Shown: positions 9,691 to 23,334 of the stretch, piece after piece
How positions within the stretch are numbered: position 1 is the first letter of the stretch
Layout of the letters: each line of letters starts with the position of its first letter
Origin: Nemania diffusa
Taxonomy: Eukaryota; Ascomycota; Sordariomycetes; Xylariales; Xylariaceae
Length of the DNA stretch: 64,000 nucleotides
Assembly: GCA_038501195.1 (NCBI GenBank)
Contig: JBBPUQ010000003.1
Coordinates: 3,812,501-3,876,500, forward strand
Direction of reading: 5' to 3'
Made by a program: the position numbers and the translations under genes
The notes under the pieces: model-generated
Told to the model about the DNA's origin: nothing
The model's input: only the letters and a program-made list of their open reading frames with translations
The model's database searches: none

Positions 9691-11551
9691 CTTATAAGGG
9701 CGGTAGATGTCAATGTGTATATAATATCCACAATCAGGCTATGATACCATCTAGACAAATTAAGCACCTTAGCTGGAAAACTAGTAGATGTATAATTATA
9801 CATAGATGCATGATTTTTTGTCAATAATCTGCGCTTCTCGTGAGTATTAAGACGTACTCAGTGACCGGAATAGCTAGAGATAACTTAGAGAAATACAACC
9901 TCGCCATCTTCAAACAGAACACAATAAACCTAATCAATCTAGCCAATCTACCCATAATTAGCTCAAGACTTGAATACGACCGAACGCTTGGAAGTAACCT
10001 AATTGTTGGCTTTTCGTTGCGTTGGACCTCTTGCTACTGTACGTCTTTCATCCTCCGTTGGTCACCTCGCGTGGGTTGTGGCAGCAATGTGAACATGCAT
10101 TCACCGCTCATAAGCAAGCATTAACTATTCTAATTGATGCGTAGTATCGCATTAAGATGGATATGCCATCTGGCGAAATCACAGCAGTTGGGTCATCTCA
10201 CTTGGGGCGAGACGGGGTCAATCGATACCTTACTGGTCACTGGCCGCGCACAGTTGGTAAGCAGAGTGAACGAGCGCAGATCATTCGAAGCAGGCTAGGA
10301 GATCTAATACTGAACTGTCCTGTTTTCTCTTTGACTTCTCGCTTGCAACTGCCAGACTCACGTCATCCCTTATCCCTATTCTGCGACGTCGATCCGGGTA
10401 AGCGGCACCTTTGTAGGATGCAAGTTGTACGACATCGGAAGCAGGCTAGCAGCCCACTACAAATAGAATGACCAATACCATCGCGATCAGAAGTAGAGTC
10501 GGCGGAATACAATATGGGGTACCCGTATGATGCATTTCATGGTTCTTATAACGGCTGAAATGTCGGACGTTGCAGTGCATTGTTGTCACCTTTCCGCTGT
10601 GTCGAACACTTCAAACAGCTCAAGGACATAAACTAGTAGTAAATGATGAGACTATGCGATGTTCCTCAGCCTTCTTCGCAGATACTTGCCCAGTGGTGTT
10701 GAAGCAGCAACGTCCTCCAACCTACTTCGCCGTATTTCTTTACCGCTTCTGCTTGCACGAGTGGCATCCTCTTCTTCGGGACTGCTTGAATGACGACAGA
10801 TATTGGTGTAAGTACCATGGGGAAATCCTTCCTCCGGCGCTTCTGACTGGAGTGTTTGCAAATCCGTGGTTATTACACTGACGGTGACGACAAGAGCCGT
10901 GCACTCTGAGTTTGTAGTATTTAACACAGCTAACCTGCATGACAAGTTGCAAGTTAATATCGGAAGTAAATATGCGTCTGCGTCGATAAGACGGAAGATG
11001 CTACAACAGATTACCTGTAAAGGGTAAGGTGCTTAGTTGGCCTGTTTCTTTCCTGTATACGAATGGACCATGTATACGACGGCTGCACCTAGAAGCTTTA
11101 TGTTGTAGAAATTGGGTATCTTATCTATTAAATACAAATAGTATACTCTTTATACCTGCGCCTGTTAGGCTTCTTCGATAGCTCACAGATCAGGCTCTGG
11201 CTAATTTCCAACCCCTGGAAATGGCAGCAGTATGCCGAACATATATTTCGACAACTTAATGCATGTTCTTACATTCCTGAATAAGACCTCTTTAGTTATA
11301 GCAGGCTAAGAGACCGGTCCTACTGTAATTGGTTTGTAGGTTTCAGATGTCAGCTAGTTGGAGTGATACTCGCTACCGGCTGTCATCCGTTTATTGCTAT
11401 TCCGTGTTAGAATACTACGAAGTGCTTCTTGGTAAGGTGCAACAAGAGATGGCTCTAGATCATCAAGGCGAGGGAACTGTTGTCAATGACTGAAGCTTTC
11501 TGTCTAGACAAAGTTGGCAAACCTTTCGCTTGGAGACAAGGCCTCCAAAGT
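9691..11551. other. Gene-poor 1.9 kb interval
   Basis: Several frames of about 100 codons occur on both strands (10157-10471 plus, 10570-10881 plus, 10652-10945 minus). None has a recognisable domain, a signal peptide or a plausible splice partner. The interval separates the accessory left end from the conserved PUS7 gene. I see no repeat structure. Confidence 0.5.
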
Positions 11552-14500
11552 TTAAGCAGAGTCTTTTTTCTCTGTATATGCCCCTTGAAGCTCTCGAATT
11601 ACGATAGTCGCGTATTGGCTCGTATCAAGAGCAAAGCGTAGAACGACTGCAATCTTCTTCGTGTCGGTAGAGTCAGAAGTAGCAATTGTTCCAGCTCCAG
11701 CAGGTTCAAGAATATCTGTCGCCATAACAGAAGTGATGTTGTCGGAGCCATTGGACAACTGAGATCTTGAAGAAATTTGGATTGAGTTAGAGTCGGTATC
11801 TAGACGAGGGGAATTGGGAGTAGATGTCATCTGTGGGATCGGGTCGCTTGTATTCGCTGTAGGTGTTGCTTCACCATTAGCTGATGTCGGCCGTGGGGAT
11901 GCTTCAAATGATCTCGACTGAAGTTCTTGATGGTCGGGCTTTGCAAGGGTTCTGTTAGTTGTAATTCTGAGAAAGCTCATCACTTGATGGATTACGTTGA
12001 GGAAACTGATTTTAATGGCTCGCACCTGTGCTTTTACTGCTGCAATAATTGAAGAAGCGAGAATCTGGTGAGCTAGTTGGTGGGTTTGTGTCCCATCAAT
12101 CTCGTCTTGCTGATCAATTTTGACCGTGTTCGCACTGATCTCTGCTGGCTTATCGCCGTGGGAAACGTATTCCGCTTGCATTGTAGTTTCGTTAGCTGTA
12201 CTTATAGATTCGGATTGATTCACGCCGACGTCGCTATGTTTTGCGATCCTAATGCGTTTGTTGCTGCCGTCAACTGATGTTTGAACCCACGTATCATTAA
12301 TACGTATAGATGGTGTTGGATCCTCAGATTCGCGGTGTGCGACTTTTGCTTTGGACTCCTCTAGCTCGTTCTGACAAACGTTCTGCGTGAAGCTGTGCCA
12401 TGACGTCGTAGCGCTTTGCTGTTGAGTATTGGATTCTGCCGCTTCCTTGGCCTTACGAGATCGGATAATATCTAGGTCAGTTGGCACAAGCTGTTCTAGG
12501 TCATCAGAGTATGCTTGCACCGAGGCCGTTGAGACTCCCTTGAGCCTGCCCATCAATTTTCGATAAGAACCTGGAAGGCTGAAATCTCGCTGGCGTCGAC
12601 GCATGTTATGGGGATCTAGGCCTCCATTTTCGGGCTTACCCATGAACTCTGCGTAAAAGTCACCGATCTCGTTCGCTGGGTAGATAACATCCCAACCTGG
12701 CGACGGTAAGACGATGTCATATATCGAGAATTTTCTGTCCAGAAGGTCATCCTCGGTTACAGCATGAGGCACGAACCCAGAATTATGGGCTGCGGCTATA
12801 TCTTCGCTCCATGCTATGTGTCCTTCTGGTCTGTCTTCATCGTCAGGTTTATATAAAGCAGCTGATTTAGATTTGACCAGGACCAGATCACCATTGACGA
12901 CCTGGGCTCCAAATCGTTCCCATCGCTTGCTAGCAACAAAGTTCCAAACAAGAGACTGATATGCGTGACCGTACATAGTGCGCATTGAACGGTTGATCGA
13001 CATGAGTGCGCCAACGAAGTCGGTTGGATTTTTGCCGAGATGCGAAATTATAGTCTTCTCCACGTGGCATCGCGCTGGGAGGTGATCAAGCGCCGCTTTG
13101 GAACTCTTAGTTTCTAGGAATACCGAGCAAGCTCGAGCCCGGTTGATATCCTCTCTGTGGACAGACTTAGTATAGTCTTCTGACAGAAGGAGTGGGTCAT
13201 ATGATAGAAGAGCTTGGATTGCGCCGGCGAAATCTTCCTTCAGTAGTTTCATACCGACCTCTTGGGTACCAATCTGATGAGTACCGAATCTTTGCGTTCC
13301 ATAGTAATTAATGAAGCCACGTTGAATAACTTGAGTTAATGCCGAGTCGATGGTCAGTTTCGCTACATTAAGCGTTTCCTCAAAGCTGAGGTTCTCGGTG
13401 CCGCTAAATACGCAATTCTTGAGGACAATGACAAACTCGTTTCCATCATGGTCATTAAGTCGGATGGGGTCCTGCGCATAGTTGAAGTCACCTATTTTGA
13501 GGCCGCTAATTCGCTCGTTGACAGCAATAAGCGAGGCAGGACTGCGACCTTTGATGCTCACGCGTTGGACGGTAACAGCTCGGCGATCCTTAGTCCCCGC
13601 AGCTCCAAACGCCTTCGGATGTAGTCTGAGGATCTTGGCCATATGGCTGAGCGCATCCATTGTGTCTTTATTCTCTTTGTAGAGAGAAAAATGGAGATAC
13701 GGTCCAACCTTATCCTGCGCAGGATTCTGGCCACCGTTGCGGATACCAGCGTTCGCTAATCGACTTCCCCGTTGCCTATTACCCTCACGGGTGGCCGTGG
13801 CTTTGATAGAGTCATCGGAGCAAGTGGTGGTTTCGATTTTCCCGCTGAATATGCGACGGATTTCCTTGTCTACGTATTAGATCACTGTCTAACTGTCGAT
13901 TGAGCTGGGTCTACTCACTCCATGAACCTGGGATCTCCGAGACTTGTCTCCGATAGTAGGAATACTAACGTCTCCTCGAGTTTTGGGAGCCGCTTTTGGA
14001 TTTTGCTGGATCTTAGCATAGAATTCAATCAATTCTTCTGCAGTCTTTTGACCAAGTAAATCTACTAAAGCCTTCTTATCCGGCTCGGAGATGCTGTGTT
14101 TAGGCGGTTCTTCTACCTGAGTTCTCGACTTCTCTTCGGCTGCACACTCCTGGCTTGTGACGGCAACGTCGCCTTTACCCGCTGTGCGCATTGGCTCATT
14201 CGGCTGGGAGGGGTTTCGGTTATTTGGTGGTGTGGCAGCACTCTGACTTGTAGCTCGTGCCAGCTCTCGGGAATTGTTATAAAAATCAGTTAGATGAGCA
14301 ATCTCTCCATCTTTCAAGATTTCATTGACTTGAAAGTCAGTAAACCTAATTACAGTCAATAACTCATCTTTTGAAGCGAAGAGAAACTGGCGTCGACTAT
14401 AATAAGCCACGATTGGATGAACATCAAAGATCGGTCGTGAATATATTAATTTTCCATGCAAACAATACACCACGAGAACTTACCTGGTGCGAGATTGGCC

Positions 14501-14611
14501 GGACCAGCCGTGCTTCTTAGCAGAGACAAAGTGAACAATGCCAAGACGTTGCTCGAGCGAGCTTCTCATTGAGGCGTTACTGCCTTGCGCCATCGCTGTG
14601 TGCGTTGCCAT
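11552..14611 (-). CDS. PUS7: tRNA/snRNA pseudouridine synthase Pus7 (TruD family)
   Basis: Three exons (14611-14484, 14345-13915, 13869-11552) encode 958 residues. Exon 1 carries EQRLGIVHFVSAKKHGWSGQ, joining across the first intron to RFTDFQVNEILKDGEIAHL, the conserved TruD N-terminus. Exon 3 begins in the NKEIRRIFSGKIET block, then has GPYLHFSLYKENKDTMDA. The catalytic motif GTKDRR follows, with the nucleophilic aspartate at about residue 281, and the rest of the TruD domain after it. A low-complexity Ser/Thr/Gln insert of roughly 200 residues precedes the closing VVLRFALDTSQYATIVIREL strand. Yeast Pus7 makes pseudouridine in U2 snRNA, 5S rRNA, tRNA position 13 and mRNAs, in nucleus and cytoplasm. 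The long insert makes this protein larger than the yeast one. The 45-nt second intron is short but gives the correct frame. Confidence 0.93.
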
Positions 14612-15250
14612 GTTCGGTGTAGGTTGTCGTATCAGGATAAAAGACGTATGTAGACCATGCTCTCTCTCAGCTGGGCTGGAACATCCACAAAGGATAGGTA
14701 GGAATTTGTATGAAATACTGTAACATCCAGTAAGGTTGGGAAAGGCGTGTTGGAGGTGTAGTGTCTATGTGCCTAGATCGTTTTCAAGTTATAGGGACTC
14801 ATGTAGGTTAAGTTTCTTGGTGGGGTGGTAGGTAGTTTGGGGGAGGGGTGTAGGATAAAATTAAATAAATGTGCCGGCAGGAAAGTGGCATATAAAGCGG
14901 TGTGCTACAGCCCGGTACGTAATACTATATTTTAGGAAGGCGGTGTAGTCGGGGCGGCTCCATATGAGTACCTAAGAATGTAGGTACCTACGTATGAGTT
15001 TACGCTAAAAGCTTCGTAGGTTTAGGTAGCACTTAAGCTCCGGGAAGAAAAGCGGACCCACTAGACTTAGCGACTTATATGTAGGTAGGTAGCGCATACC
15101 CACCTACCTATCTCACTGGCTTTAGGTCCCCAGTTTCCTTAGAAATGCGCAACCACTCTTCTCCCTTCGCTAGGTAACCCTCTTTGCCCCTTCAGACACC
15201 TTCAACTTCAGAGCATAACTTCAACCTTTACTGTGCATCTGCTATTAGTA
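14612..15250. promoter_or_regulatory. Shared divergent promoter region, PUS7 / SSL2
   Basis: These 639 bp lie between two divergent start codons and must hold both promoters. The middle contains several AGGTA/ACCTA repeats, including about 15080-15112, where GTAGGTAGGTAG and CCCACCTACCTATC form an imperfect inverted pair. No TATA box stands out for either gene. Confidence 0.55.
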
Positions 15251-17784
15251 ATGGCACCGAAGAGGAAGGCTTCTACGAGTAAGCTGCTGTACACCTGTAT
15301 CTCAGAATGTACTGATAGTACTGACTCGCGCTTAAAGACGTCGCTGGTACGGCCAAATCCGGCAGGGCCTCTGCCTCATCAACGCCCGGCCCCTCGACGC
15401 CTAGAGACATCGAGAGCGACGATGACCCAAACTCTCCTGTAGAGCCAGTCGAAAATGAAGAAGAGATACAGAAGGCGGTTGACCGCTTCTCGCTTGCCGC
15501 ATACCAGGACAAAGTCAAGCGCGGCCCTATGGATAGTGCCTCACGATATTTTGGGGATAACGGACGGCGTGACTTTTCCTACCTACCACTAAAGCCTGAC
15601 TACAAGAGTCGCCCTATCTGGATCGATCCGCTGAAGGGTAAAATAATCCTCGAGAACTTCAACCCACTGGCCGAGCAGGCTAAGGATTTTCTTATCACGA
15701 TCGCCGAACCCGTATCCCGCCCGACCTTCTTGCACGAGTATTCCTTAACTCCGCACAGCCTTTACGCTGCGGTCTCGGTTGGTTTACTGCCCCAGGATAT
15801 TGTGAACACTCTCGACCGTTTCTCAAAGACGCCACTCCCGCAGTCCATCATAGGCTTCATCCGAAGCTGCGCTTCTAGTTATGGTAAGGTCAAATTGGTC
15901 ATCAAGGATACAAAGTACTTCGTCGAAAGCAATGATCCTGAAGTACTACAAAAACTACTCAAAGACCCTATAATAGGTCCATGCCGAGTTCAGGGTACGG
16001 AAACGGTCACTAATGCTCCATCTATGGGTGGACTCGTCATCCCTGGAACATCGAATGCGGCTGGCGTCCAACAAGCCCAACTACAACAAGGCGAACATCA
16101 ACCAGAGCACGCAGAAAAGACACAGCCAGAAAATCCTTTTGATGCTTTGCGGGAGGATGACGACGACGATAACCAAGAAGCCGTACATGCCTTCGAAATT
16201 CCCGATACGAGTGTGGAGATAGTCCAAAAACGTTGTCTCGAGATCCAGTTTCCCATGCTCGAAGAATACGACTTTCGGAATGATGACAGAAACGCAAATC
16301 TGGAGATTGATCTTCGGCCCGCGACGCAAATCAGAAGCTATCAAGAGAAGAGCCTCAGCAAAATGTTTGGCAACGGACGAGCTAAGAGTGGCATTATTGT
16401 TCTGCCTTGCGGTGCGGGTAAAACCCTGGTTGGCATCACTGCTGCATGCACAATCAAGAAAGGCTGCATTGTTCTTTGTACAAGCACGATGTCAGCGCAT
16501 CAGTGGCGTCAAGAGTTCCTGAAGTGGTCAAACATACGACCTGAAGATATTGCCGTTTTCACAGCTGACAGCAAGTCAAAGTTTCCAGGGAATACGGGTA
16601 TTATTGTCACAACCTATCCGATGGTAACCCAATCTGGCAAGCGAGCCTACGACTCGCAAAAGATGATGGACTTCTTGACCGGACGAGAGTGGGGTCTGAT
16701 GCTCCTAGACGAAGTTCACGTGGTTCCTGCACAGATCTTTCGAAAAGTGTCTCATTCTATCAAGAGTCATGCGAAGTTAGGACTGACTGCAACCTTACTA
16801 CGAGAGGACGATAAGATTCAAGATCTCAATTTTCTTATCGGACCCAAGTTATTCGAGGCGAACTGGATGGAACTCTCTGAACAAGGTCACATTGCGAAAG
16901 TTCAATGTGCCGAGGTGTGGTGTCCCATGACGACGGAATTCTATGATGAGTACCTGCGAACGCAAGACCGTAGTCTCAAGGCCAATCTTTACGTGATGAA
17001 CCCGCGTAAAATCCAAGCGTGCCAGTTTCTTATAGACTATCACGAACGGCGCGGAGACAAAATAATCGTGTTTTCGGACAACGTCTACGCGCTTCAAGCT
17101 GTTGCTTTAGCACTCAACAAGTCCTACATCTGCGGATCGACAGGGAACACAGAGCGCATGCAGATACTCGATAATTTCATGCATAACCCAGCTATTCGAA
17201 CTGTTTTTCTCTCCAAGATCGGCGATACGTCTCTTGATCTACCTGAAGCCACATGTCTAATCCAAATATCGTCTCATTACGGGTCGAGACGTCAAGAGGC
17301 ACAGCGACTGGGTCGTATTCTTCGAGCTAAGCGAAGATCAGATGAGGGCTTCAACGCGTTCTTCTACTCACTGGTATCGAAAGACACAGCCGAGATGTAT
17401 TATTCTACGAAAAGGCAAGCTTTCTTAGTTGACCAAGGCTATTCGTTCAAGGTGATTACACAGTTGGCGGGAATGGACAAAATGGAGGGACTGGCCTATA
17501 GCACACCGCGAGAGCGTCGTGAGCTCCTCCAGAAACTTCTCGTGGACGCGGATAAGAAGCAAAGCGAGCTTGCGGAAGACACAGATGATCTTTTCTATAC
17601 TGCGTCTAAGAGGAGGCGCGTGAGGCGCACGGCTGGCACTTTGGGCGAACTCAGCGGAGGGCAGGACATGGCGTACATTGAGCAAAAGAAGAGCATGAAC
17701 AAGGCGCTCAAGAAGAAGCCACAACAAAACGTTTTCTTTAAGAAGATAGCCCGAGAGAAACAGAGACTCAAGGATCAACGGTAA
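15251..17784 (+). CDS. SSL2: TFIIH DNA helicase XPB/Ssl2
   Basis: Two exons: a 28-nt first exon (15251-15278) and 15338-17784, giving 824 residues. The small first exon encodes MAPKRKAST and links in frame to an acidic, Ser/Pro-rich N-terminus. The body has all the XPB landmarks: the N-terminal damage-recognition-like region, Walker A LPCGAGKT near 365-372, DEVH at 467-470, the XPB-specific RED loop at 498-500, and motif [14 protein letters not shown]. The C-terminus is basic. In yeast and human this 3'-5' helicase/translocase of TFIIH opens promoters for RNA polymerase II and damaged DNA for nucleotide excision repair. Length and motifs are normal, so the gene should be functional and essential. 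It starts 639 bp from PUS7 on the other strand. Confidence 0.97.
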
Positions 17785-20539
17785 TGTACGATAGAGGTCT
17801 TAACGTTAAGGGCTTGCCGTGAATTCTTGGGAGCGGACAGTTATTGCATATTGCTTGTCGGCTCTGGGGTATCCTAAGCAATGTGATTAATGCGTGGAGA
17901 GCAAATATACAAGATTGCGGTAAGTAGGAAACTGTACCCCGACTCATGGTTCGATGATAGGTGACAACGTGTCAGAGGGTGTCAGAGGGAGGAAGAAGCG
18001 TTACCCCCTGCGGCGTTCTCATATCATGATCAAGATAGTACGTTGGCGGTGTGTAATTTTCTTCTCATGATACAGCATAGCTTTGGTCCTATCACAATCG
18101 TCGATACCACCACATGGGCGGTCGGAGATGCATGCTCCGGGGTCGGCTCTCACAAGGGCTCATTTCGAGGAGATTTTGTTAAACTGTTCCCAAAAAACAA
18201 ACAGTCTCATCGAGATATATGTAGTCGTTTTTGCAAATTCCGGTTAGCGCCGAAAGGTGCCATTGGAGACAAATAGCTTCAGTCCCAGTTTCAGCCCTCT
18301 GTTTGCCATACCTACCCTATCCAGTCTAGCTCTCACCGGGGCAGTTGAAATCCCGAGAAATACCTACTGCATACATATGTATAAATAAACTTACAAGGTT
18401 ATGCGAGCTTTTAGATGACGGATGACGTCATCGAATTGACACGTTGAATCTAGCACATTTGTGGAAAGGGATTCTATCCGACGCGTCGCATCCTTGTACT
18501 TAGTACAATAGGAGCTTTACTTAGTGCACACGACCCAGGTTACATCGGGAAGATTGCTTTTGGAGACTATCTAGATAAGTCGTGCTTCTCCAACTTCTTG
18601 AGTGGTGAAACACGGGCTCGTTATAGAAAGAAGCCTCAGAACGACCCTTTCCTCGTGCGCCTCCGTCTTTCGGAAGGCTGCGATAGCTTGGAATGCTGTA
18701 GCGCAGGGATGGCGTTGGAGTAGGTGTGTATTAGCAGAGCACATTGTTTGGCTAACAGGTGACCACACTCTCCTGCGTAACGGCAACGCAACGTTGGGGA
18801 ACGACAGGGGATGGTACTTACATAGTAGAAGAAGAGGAGGACGTAAAAGCCTCCAATCTGGCTATCTCCAATCTCCAACCATGGTGCATGTTATAGTACA
18901 TGTTATGCATATTATGCATTCCTACATTCTTATCAGCTCGGCTATTGATGGTTGAGAAACAAAATTCTACACATCGAAAAAGAAAATGGTAAGCAGGCGT
19001 GCATACCACCTATAGCAGGCTCAGGTGCCAGGTAGGGAATTAATTAATTGGCTTTGTGTAATTCTGTCGTGCACATATACAAAATTTCTGTCACTAATGC
19101 TCTACCTCCCTGAGTAGGTCTCTGAGTAATCGCCCTTCGGGCTTATTCTGCTCGGCCGGTATCGAGTTGAGACAATTCTATGAGACAGTCGACCACTCAT
19201 GGTTAAGGGCCGGTCCATAGTCGCATTATTTCGGAACGCGCAAACCACCTCCATAGCATAGCTGGGCAGGTTCTCCGCTACGTGTAGGTGTGTGTGCGGA
19301 ATACCAGTGTATGCATAGAACCATGTTTGGAGGTGCTAAAGCATTCAAAAACTTTTTCCATTCGCCTATTCAACCCCATGATTAAATTTTCAACATTCGA
19401 GACCCCCAGACTAAAAGACAGACCAGAAACAAAGCTAGAAGGCTAGAACCCGGGCCGCTTATACGTACATACCTACAGTGTCTGGGACTAGGTAGCAAAC
19501 GACCTAGGTACGCTACGCTACTTACTTAGAGATAGACGTTACGTGACAGGTAGGTAATGTAGTAAGGAGGTAATGACTGTGCTATATTATCTACATAGAG
19601 AGGGAGATACGAAGACTAGTGAGCACTAGCATATACAGTGCGATACACAGTGTATTAGTGTGCAAATTGGGCTTACACCGACCAACCATGCAACATGCAA
19701 CTTTCTTTCCATTGTTATTCATCATCTCCATAGCTATCACCCTATGTACAGGTATTATTTGTATTCTGGATTGTGTATTGTGCTCCAACGAAGACCCGCC
19801 TAGCTATCATTGCATCAATACATCAACAAACGATCAACCTATAACTCTTCCATCCTCCGTCTATCTACCTGCTGTTTCCTTTCATCTGTCTACCTACTCC
19901 TCTCTCTCTCACTCCTATATCTTAGCTGTTTTAAGTCCTGTTCGCCACCGATGCGAGCGACCCCTTTTCTTGCTTGAGTAAGTCGATAGAAACCAAGTCC
20001 CTATTCTTACTTCTGAGGCGCATCGGACCATCGGGCTCATAGGTCAAACCGAGCTAGCCAAGTTCACTGTTAAACCTCCATCTAAGACTTGACTCCTGGA
20101 GAGCCAAGCCAAGAGGCGAGCCTCTTGGCTTGGCATTGTGCTGAACAAGTCCACTTATCAATCTCTCCCTAATTCATCCTCATTGAAGCTGTTCTAGCTA
20201 TCAAATGTTGCTATCGTTCACTTCCTCCTCGCAAGCATAGAATGCCATTGTACCCCAAGTCCCTGTTTATACCCGCTTTATCCCTCACTATGCCAGTCAT
20301 TGTACATGCGAGTGGCACATAACCTATAAGTAGCTTTGTGCTAACTCGCTCATTGCAGCATCCTCGAATCTCCTGATCCCCACAATGCTCTGGAATCCTC
20401 TTGCTATTATCAACGACCTGAATCACCAGGTCCACGAAACCGTCAACCTCTAACACTAATAGCTCACCTTTGCTTTACCTTGATTGCTCTACACACCTAA
20501 TACTTCTATTTGACCGATTGGTCACCCTTCTTCACGACG
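17785..20539. other. 2.75-kb intergenic region
   Basis: No gene with domain support was found. Open frames such as 18602-18955 (plus) and 18636-18878 (minus) overlap each other; the minus one contains a short hydrophobic stretch but no clear start or family. At 20100-20140 a short inverted repeat (CCAAGCCAAGAGGCGAGCCTCTTGGCTTGG) could form a strong hairpin. The stretch at 19840-19920 is C/T-rich and leads into the long 5' region of the TRK gene. AGGTA/ACCTA motifs recur at about 19490-19560. Confidence 0.5.
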
Positions 20540-23334
20540 ATGGGGAACATGCGTGAGCATCTGATGAAAGGGGTTCAGGCTCTCCGGCCGGCCTTCCTCT
20601 CGAAGCATCCTCACTTTAATTTTATCTCCATCCACTGTAGGTTATGCCCCGACCGTGGCTATATTTGAACGTGTTCGTTGTTAACCATTCTATAGATTTT
20701 TGGATTGTTGGATGGACTATAGTTGGTTCCATTCTAATGTATGCTACGGGCCGTGGCCAGCTAGCTTACATCGACGCTCTCGCCTTTGCCGCGGGTGCCA
20801 ATAGCCAGGCTGGTTTAAACACCGTAGACGTCAACCTCCTCAACACCTTTCAGCAGCTTGTCATGTATTTCTGTGCTCTTCTATCCAACCCCATCACCAT
20901 CCACTCTTCCGTGGTTTTCCTTCGGTTATACTGGTTCGAGAAACGGTTCCAGCATATTGTTCAAGAGGCGCGATCACGAAGGGCCACCATTAGTAAATCA
21001 CGCTCAAAGGCCCAAATAGACACGTCAACCGTTGAACGGGGATTAAACACCAACGATGCACGCGACATTGGAACGTCGGCGCAAATGACTAATAATGGCA
21101 TGTTGCTGGAGTATTCCATGAACGGAGCGATAAAACCTGACCCCCTTGCAAATACATCTGGATCAGAAGATGGGTCAGAGCACATAGATCCGATCGCAGA
21201 ACCGCAGTTGCCTCCTCCTCAAATCAAATTCGCAAAGGACGTGCGGAGAAGTGATGCAGTAGAGGATGACGACGAACCCCCTGTTCTCTTACCCGAAAAA
21301 AGGCCCCATGCCGATCATATTGCTATTCTTGAGAAGCAACGCAAGGCCGATAAGAATGTACTCAGAATCCCTGGGCCTCGAGACGCCGATATGGGAGCTC
21401 TTCCTGAAGAGTTTGACCCAGACAACCCGCACGGGAGACGAGAAACAAGCCTGGAGCGACCGCGAACGCCACACCGACCGTCACCGCATGGAGAACGGCA
21501 ACAAACCATTACTATCACTGAACCTGATAAGCCTAGAAAGGAAGAGCATAGCATGGCGAAAAACGCGGAAGATTCGGAACCGGCGGTACATGACTCCGGA
21601 GTTCTCAGATATAGAAGGCCGAGATCAGGAGACAGGCTCAACCGAAACGACACTATATCTACACTACAGGACCATACCAATAACCCGCTACGTCGCATCA
21701 AATCTGTGTTAACGCAAAGCAAAGATGTAGATCCCATGCCGTATTTGAGTTGGCAGCCAACGATAGGTCGAAACTCACAATTCGTTGATTTAACCGAGGA
21801 GCAAAGGGAGGAGCTCGGTGGTATCGAATATCGTTCTCTAAAGACGCTGGCATTGGTCCTCACAATCTACTTCTGGGGGTATAGCCTACTCGGAATCGTC
21901 ACCTTGGTCCCATGGATTCTGCACAACAACGACTTCTACGGTTCGATTGTAGAGGCAGATGGCGTCAACCGAGTATGGTGGGGGTTTTGGACAGCCAATT
22001 CCGCATTCATGGATCTTGGGTTCACATTGACCCCTGACAGCATGAATTCATTCAACACGGCCATTTTCCCGTTACTTATCATGTCATTTCTCATCATTTT
22101 GGGGAATACTGGATTTCCTGTTGCATTGCGCTTCATGATCTGGCTTGGCTCTCTGATTGCGCCCCGTGGTTCCGGTCTTTGGGAAGAGCTTCGGTTTCTT
22201 CTTGATCATCCTCGACGGTGTTTTACATTGCTCTTTCCTTCGAATGCTAACTGGTGGCTCTTCTTCATTCTCGTGGCCCTTAACGCCATCGACTTAATAT
22301 TATTCATTGTTCTCGATGTAAGTTGCAACCCCCAACTCAATCTAACACTCTGCCCCATGCTTTTTCTTTTATTTCCTTTCTCGTAACATCTGTGATAAGG
22401 CTAACTGTTTTCATAGCTTGGTCGTGGGGCAATTTCAGAATTGCCATTACATATTCGATTCCTGGACGGCTGGTTTCAAGCTGCATCGACTAGAACTGCT
22501 GGATTCTCGTGCCTCAACCTAGCTGAACTACACCCGGCAGTGCAGACTTCGTACTTGATTATGATGTATATTTCGGTGTTCCCTGTGGCCATCTCTATCC
22601 GTCAGACAAATGTCTATGAAGAGAAATCGCTCGGCGTCTATGAAAGCGTTAATGACACTGACGACGACGAGCAGCCTAGTATATCCTACCTGGGGACCCA
22701 TTTGCGACGCCAGCTCTCTTTCGATCTGTGGTACGTGTTTCTGGGGTACTTCATTCTGACTATTACTGAAGGTCCTCGCCTTATGTCCGGGGAGATTTCT
22801 ATGTTTGCCGCGCTCTTTGAAATTGTCAGTGCTTACGGTACCGTGGGGCTGAGTTTGGGATATCCGAATACCAACGCATCACTCTCTGCGCAATTTTCCG
22901 TTCTTGGAAAGCTCGTCATCATTGCTATGATGATTCGCGGTCGTCATCGCGGTCTTCCCTACGGGCTCGACCGTGCCGTCCTATTACCCAGCGAGAACCT
23001 CAACCGGAAGGAGGTAGAAGATGCTGAGCTGAGACTGCAGCAGCGCCAGTCCGTCGTATCGCTTCCCGCTGACCGCCGGCCCTCGAGCATGCGACGAGGT
23101 CGCAGTCTCAGTATGGACCGAGGCAATATTATTACGGGGTTTTTGCACGTCGGGCCCTCATTCTCGATGTCTAAGTCGGAGGCTAGGCCAGACCTATCGT
23201 CTGGATTTTCTAGGCCAGACACATTACGGAGATATACTAGTGTTGCCTCGGCTAGGACCCGCGAATCTCAGGATCAGGATCCTCTGGACCCTAGAGCTCG
23301 CAAACCCGAACCACAACCAGGCTTCACCTCATAG
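20540..23334 (+). CDS. TRK1: TRK-type high-affinity potassium transporter
   Basis: Three exons (20540-20636, 20696-22317, 22417-23334) encode 878 residues. Exon 1 (PHFNFISIH) joins in phase to YFWIVGWTIVGS, the first helix. The four M1-P-M2 repeats that form the pore are all visible, each with its filter glycine: SQAGLNTVD, DLGFTLTPDSM, STRTAGFSCLN and AYGTVGLSLG. Between the first and second repeats lies a hydrophilic loop of roughly 300 residues rich in Arg, Glu, Asp, Pro and Ser, the 'long hydrophilic loop' typical of fungal Trk1. The protein should sit in the plasma membrane and take up K+, driven by membrane potential. The C-terminal tail is Arg/Ser-rich and probably phosphorylated. The start at 20540 is the first ATG in a short leader; a second in-frame ATG follows at 20549. 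Confidence 0.93.
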
